Assembly: GCA_964394335.1 (NCBI GenBank)
Contig: CAYMVZ010000035.1
Coordinates: 1-21,151, forward strand
From: CAJXCL01 sp964394335
GTDB lineage: Bacteria > Nitrospinota > Nitrospinia > CAJXCL01
DNA length: 21,151 bases
Reading direction: 5' to 3'
The notes below the pieces were generated by a model. That model saw only the letters and a list, made by a program, of their open reading frames with translations, was not told where the DNA came from and ran no database searches. Below are positions 21,125 to 21,151 of this stretch, one piece after another; the first letter of the stretch is position 1, and the number at the start of each line of letters is the position of its first letter. The translations under genes and the position numbers were made by a program.

Positions 21125-21151
21125 TCACAGCTCTGCTGTGGGGAGCTTCAA
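21116..21151. repeat. Palindromic repeat, copy B (runs to window end)
   Basis: Core CACAGC-TCT-GCTGTG (21126-21140). Its 24-base block matches copy A at 22 positions, and the two differences (G to A and C to T) pair with each other, so the hairpin is conserved. Confidence 0.7.

Noticed and set aside
1..21151. CRISPR arrays, tRNA or rRNA genes, complete insertion sequences
   Set aside because: No regularly spaced direct repeats, no cloverleaf-like or rRNA sequence and no transposase frame were seen on either strand.

Overview
The window looks like chromosomal DNA from a Gram-negative, low-GC (about 40% by eye) bacterium with a respiratory chain rich in c-type cytochromes. Lipopolysaccharide genes (ADP-heptose and Kdo transferases) show an outer membrane. 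One cytochrome carries the haem-binding domain with a CxxCH motif followed by an 'SIMPGNF' segment that is typical of Planctomycetota and Verrucomicrobiota. The Nramp-related transporter and the bd-like oxidase also fit deep planctomycetes. My best guess is a Planctomycetota lineage close to Brocadiales. Nitrospirota or Desulfobacterota relatives cannot be excluded from sequence alone.

Layout. 1-4071: surface polysaccharide genes (cupin, heptosyltransferase, Kdo transferase), interrupted by a MNT/HEPN toxin-antitoxin pair and a small unknown ORF. 4166-7762: DUF1858 redox-disulfide protein, ribosomal protein L28, an FHA-PP2C phospho-signalling pair and a divergent Nramp-like transporter. 7763-11361: a palindromic repeat element, a small PilZ/YcgR-N-like protein, and two genes of the olefin (ole) long-chain hydrocarbon pathway, oleB and oleA, without oleC or oleD beside them. 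11326-19069: a minus-strand cluster of five genes for a putative cytochrome c- or cupredoxin-fed bd-like oxidase, ending in a textbook terminator. 19070-20926: a regulatory region and a divergent sigma-54 enhancer-binding protein. 20951-21151: a broken pterin dehydratase gene carrying palindromic repeats.

The most interesting system is the minus-strand respiratory cluster. In transcription order it is: a periplasmic cupredoxin; a 746-residue single-chain CydA-like membrane protein that keeps the bd haem ligands but lacks the quinol-site motif; a two-TM dihaem cytochrome with three beta repeats inserted inside its second haem domain; a three-TM monohaem cytochrome; and a membrane-anchored protein with two cytochrome c domains fused to an ethylbenzene-dehydrogenase-gamma-like haem b domain. 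Together these suggest a periplasmic electron-input module wired to a non-quinol bd-type reductase. The substrate, O2 or another small acceptor, is not shown by the sequence. The divergent sigma-54 regulator next to it may control it.

Intergenic regions are full of palindromic repeats: a family with TGTCATTCCCG ends, a GCAGAT hairpin, a GCAAAGACGCAGAG hairpin, and a CGCAGCTCTGCTGCG family. Several start codons sit within 6-14 nt of a good -10 box, which suggests leaderless or very short-leader mRNAs.
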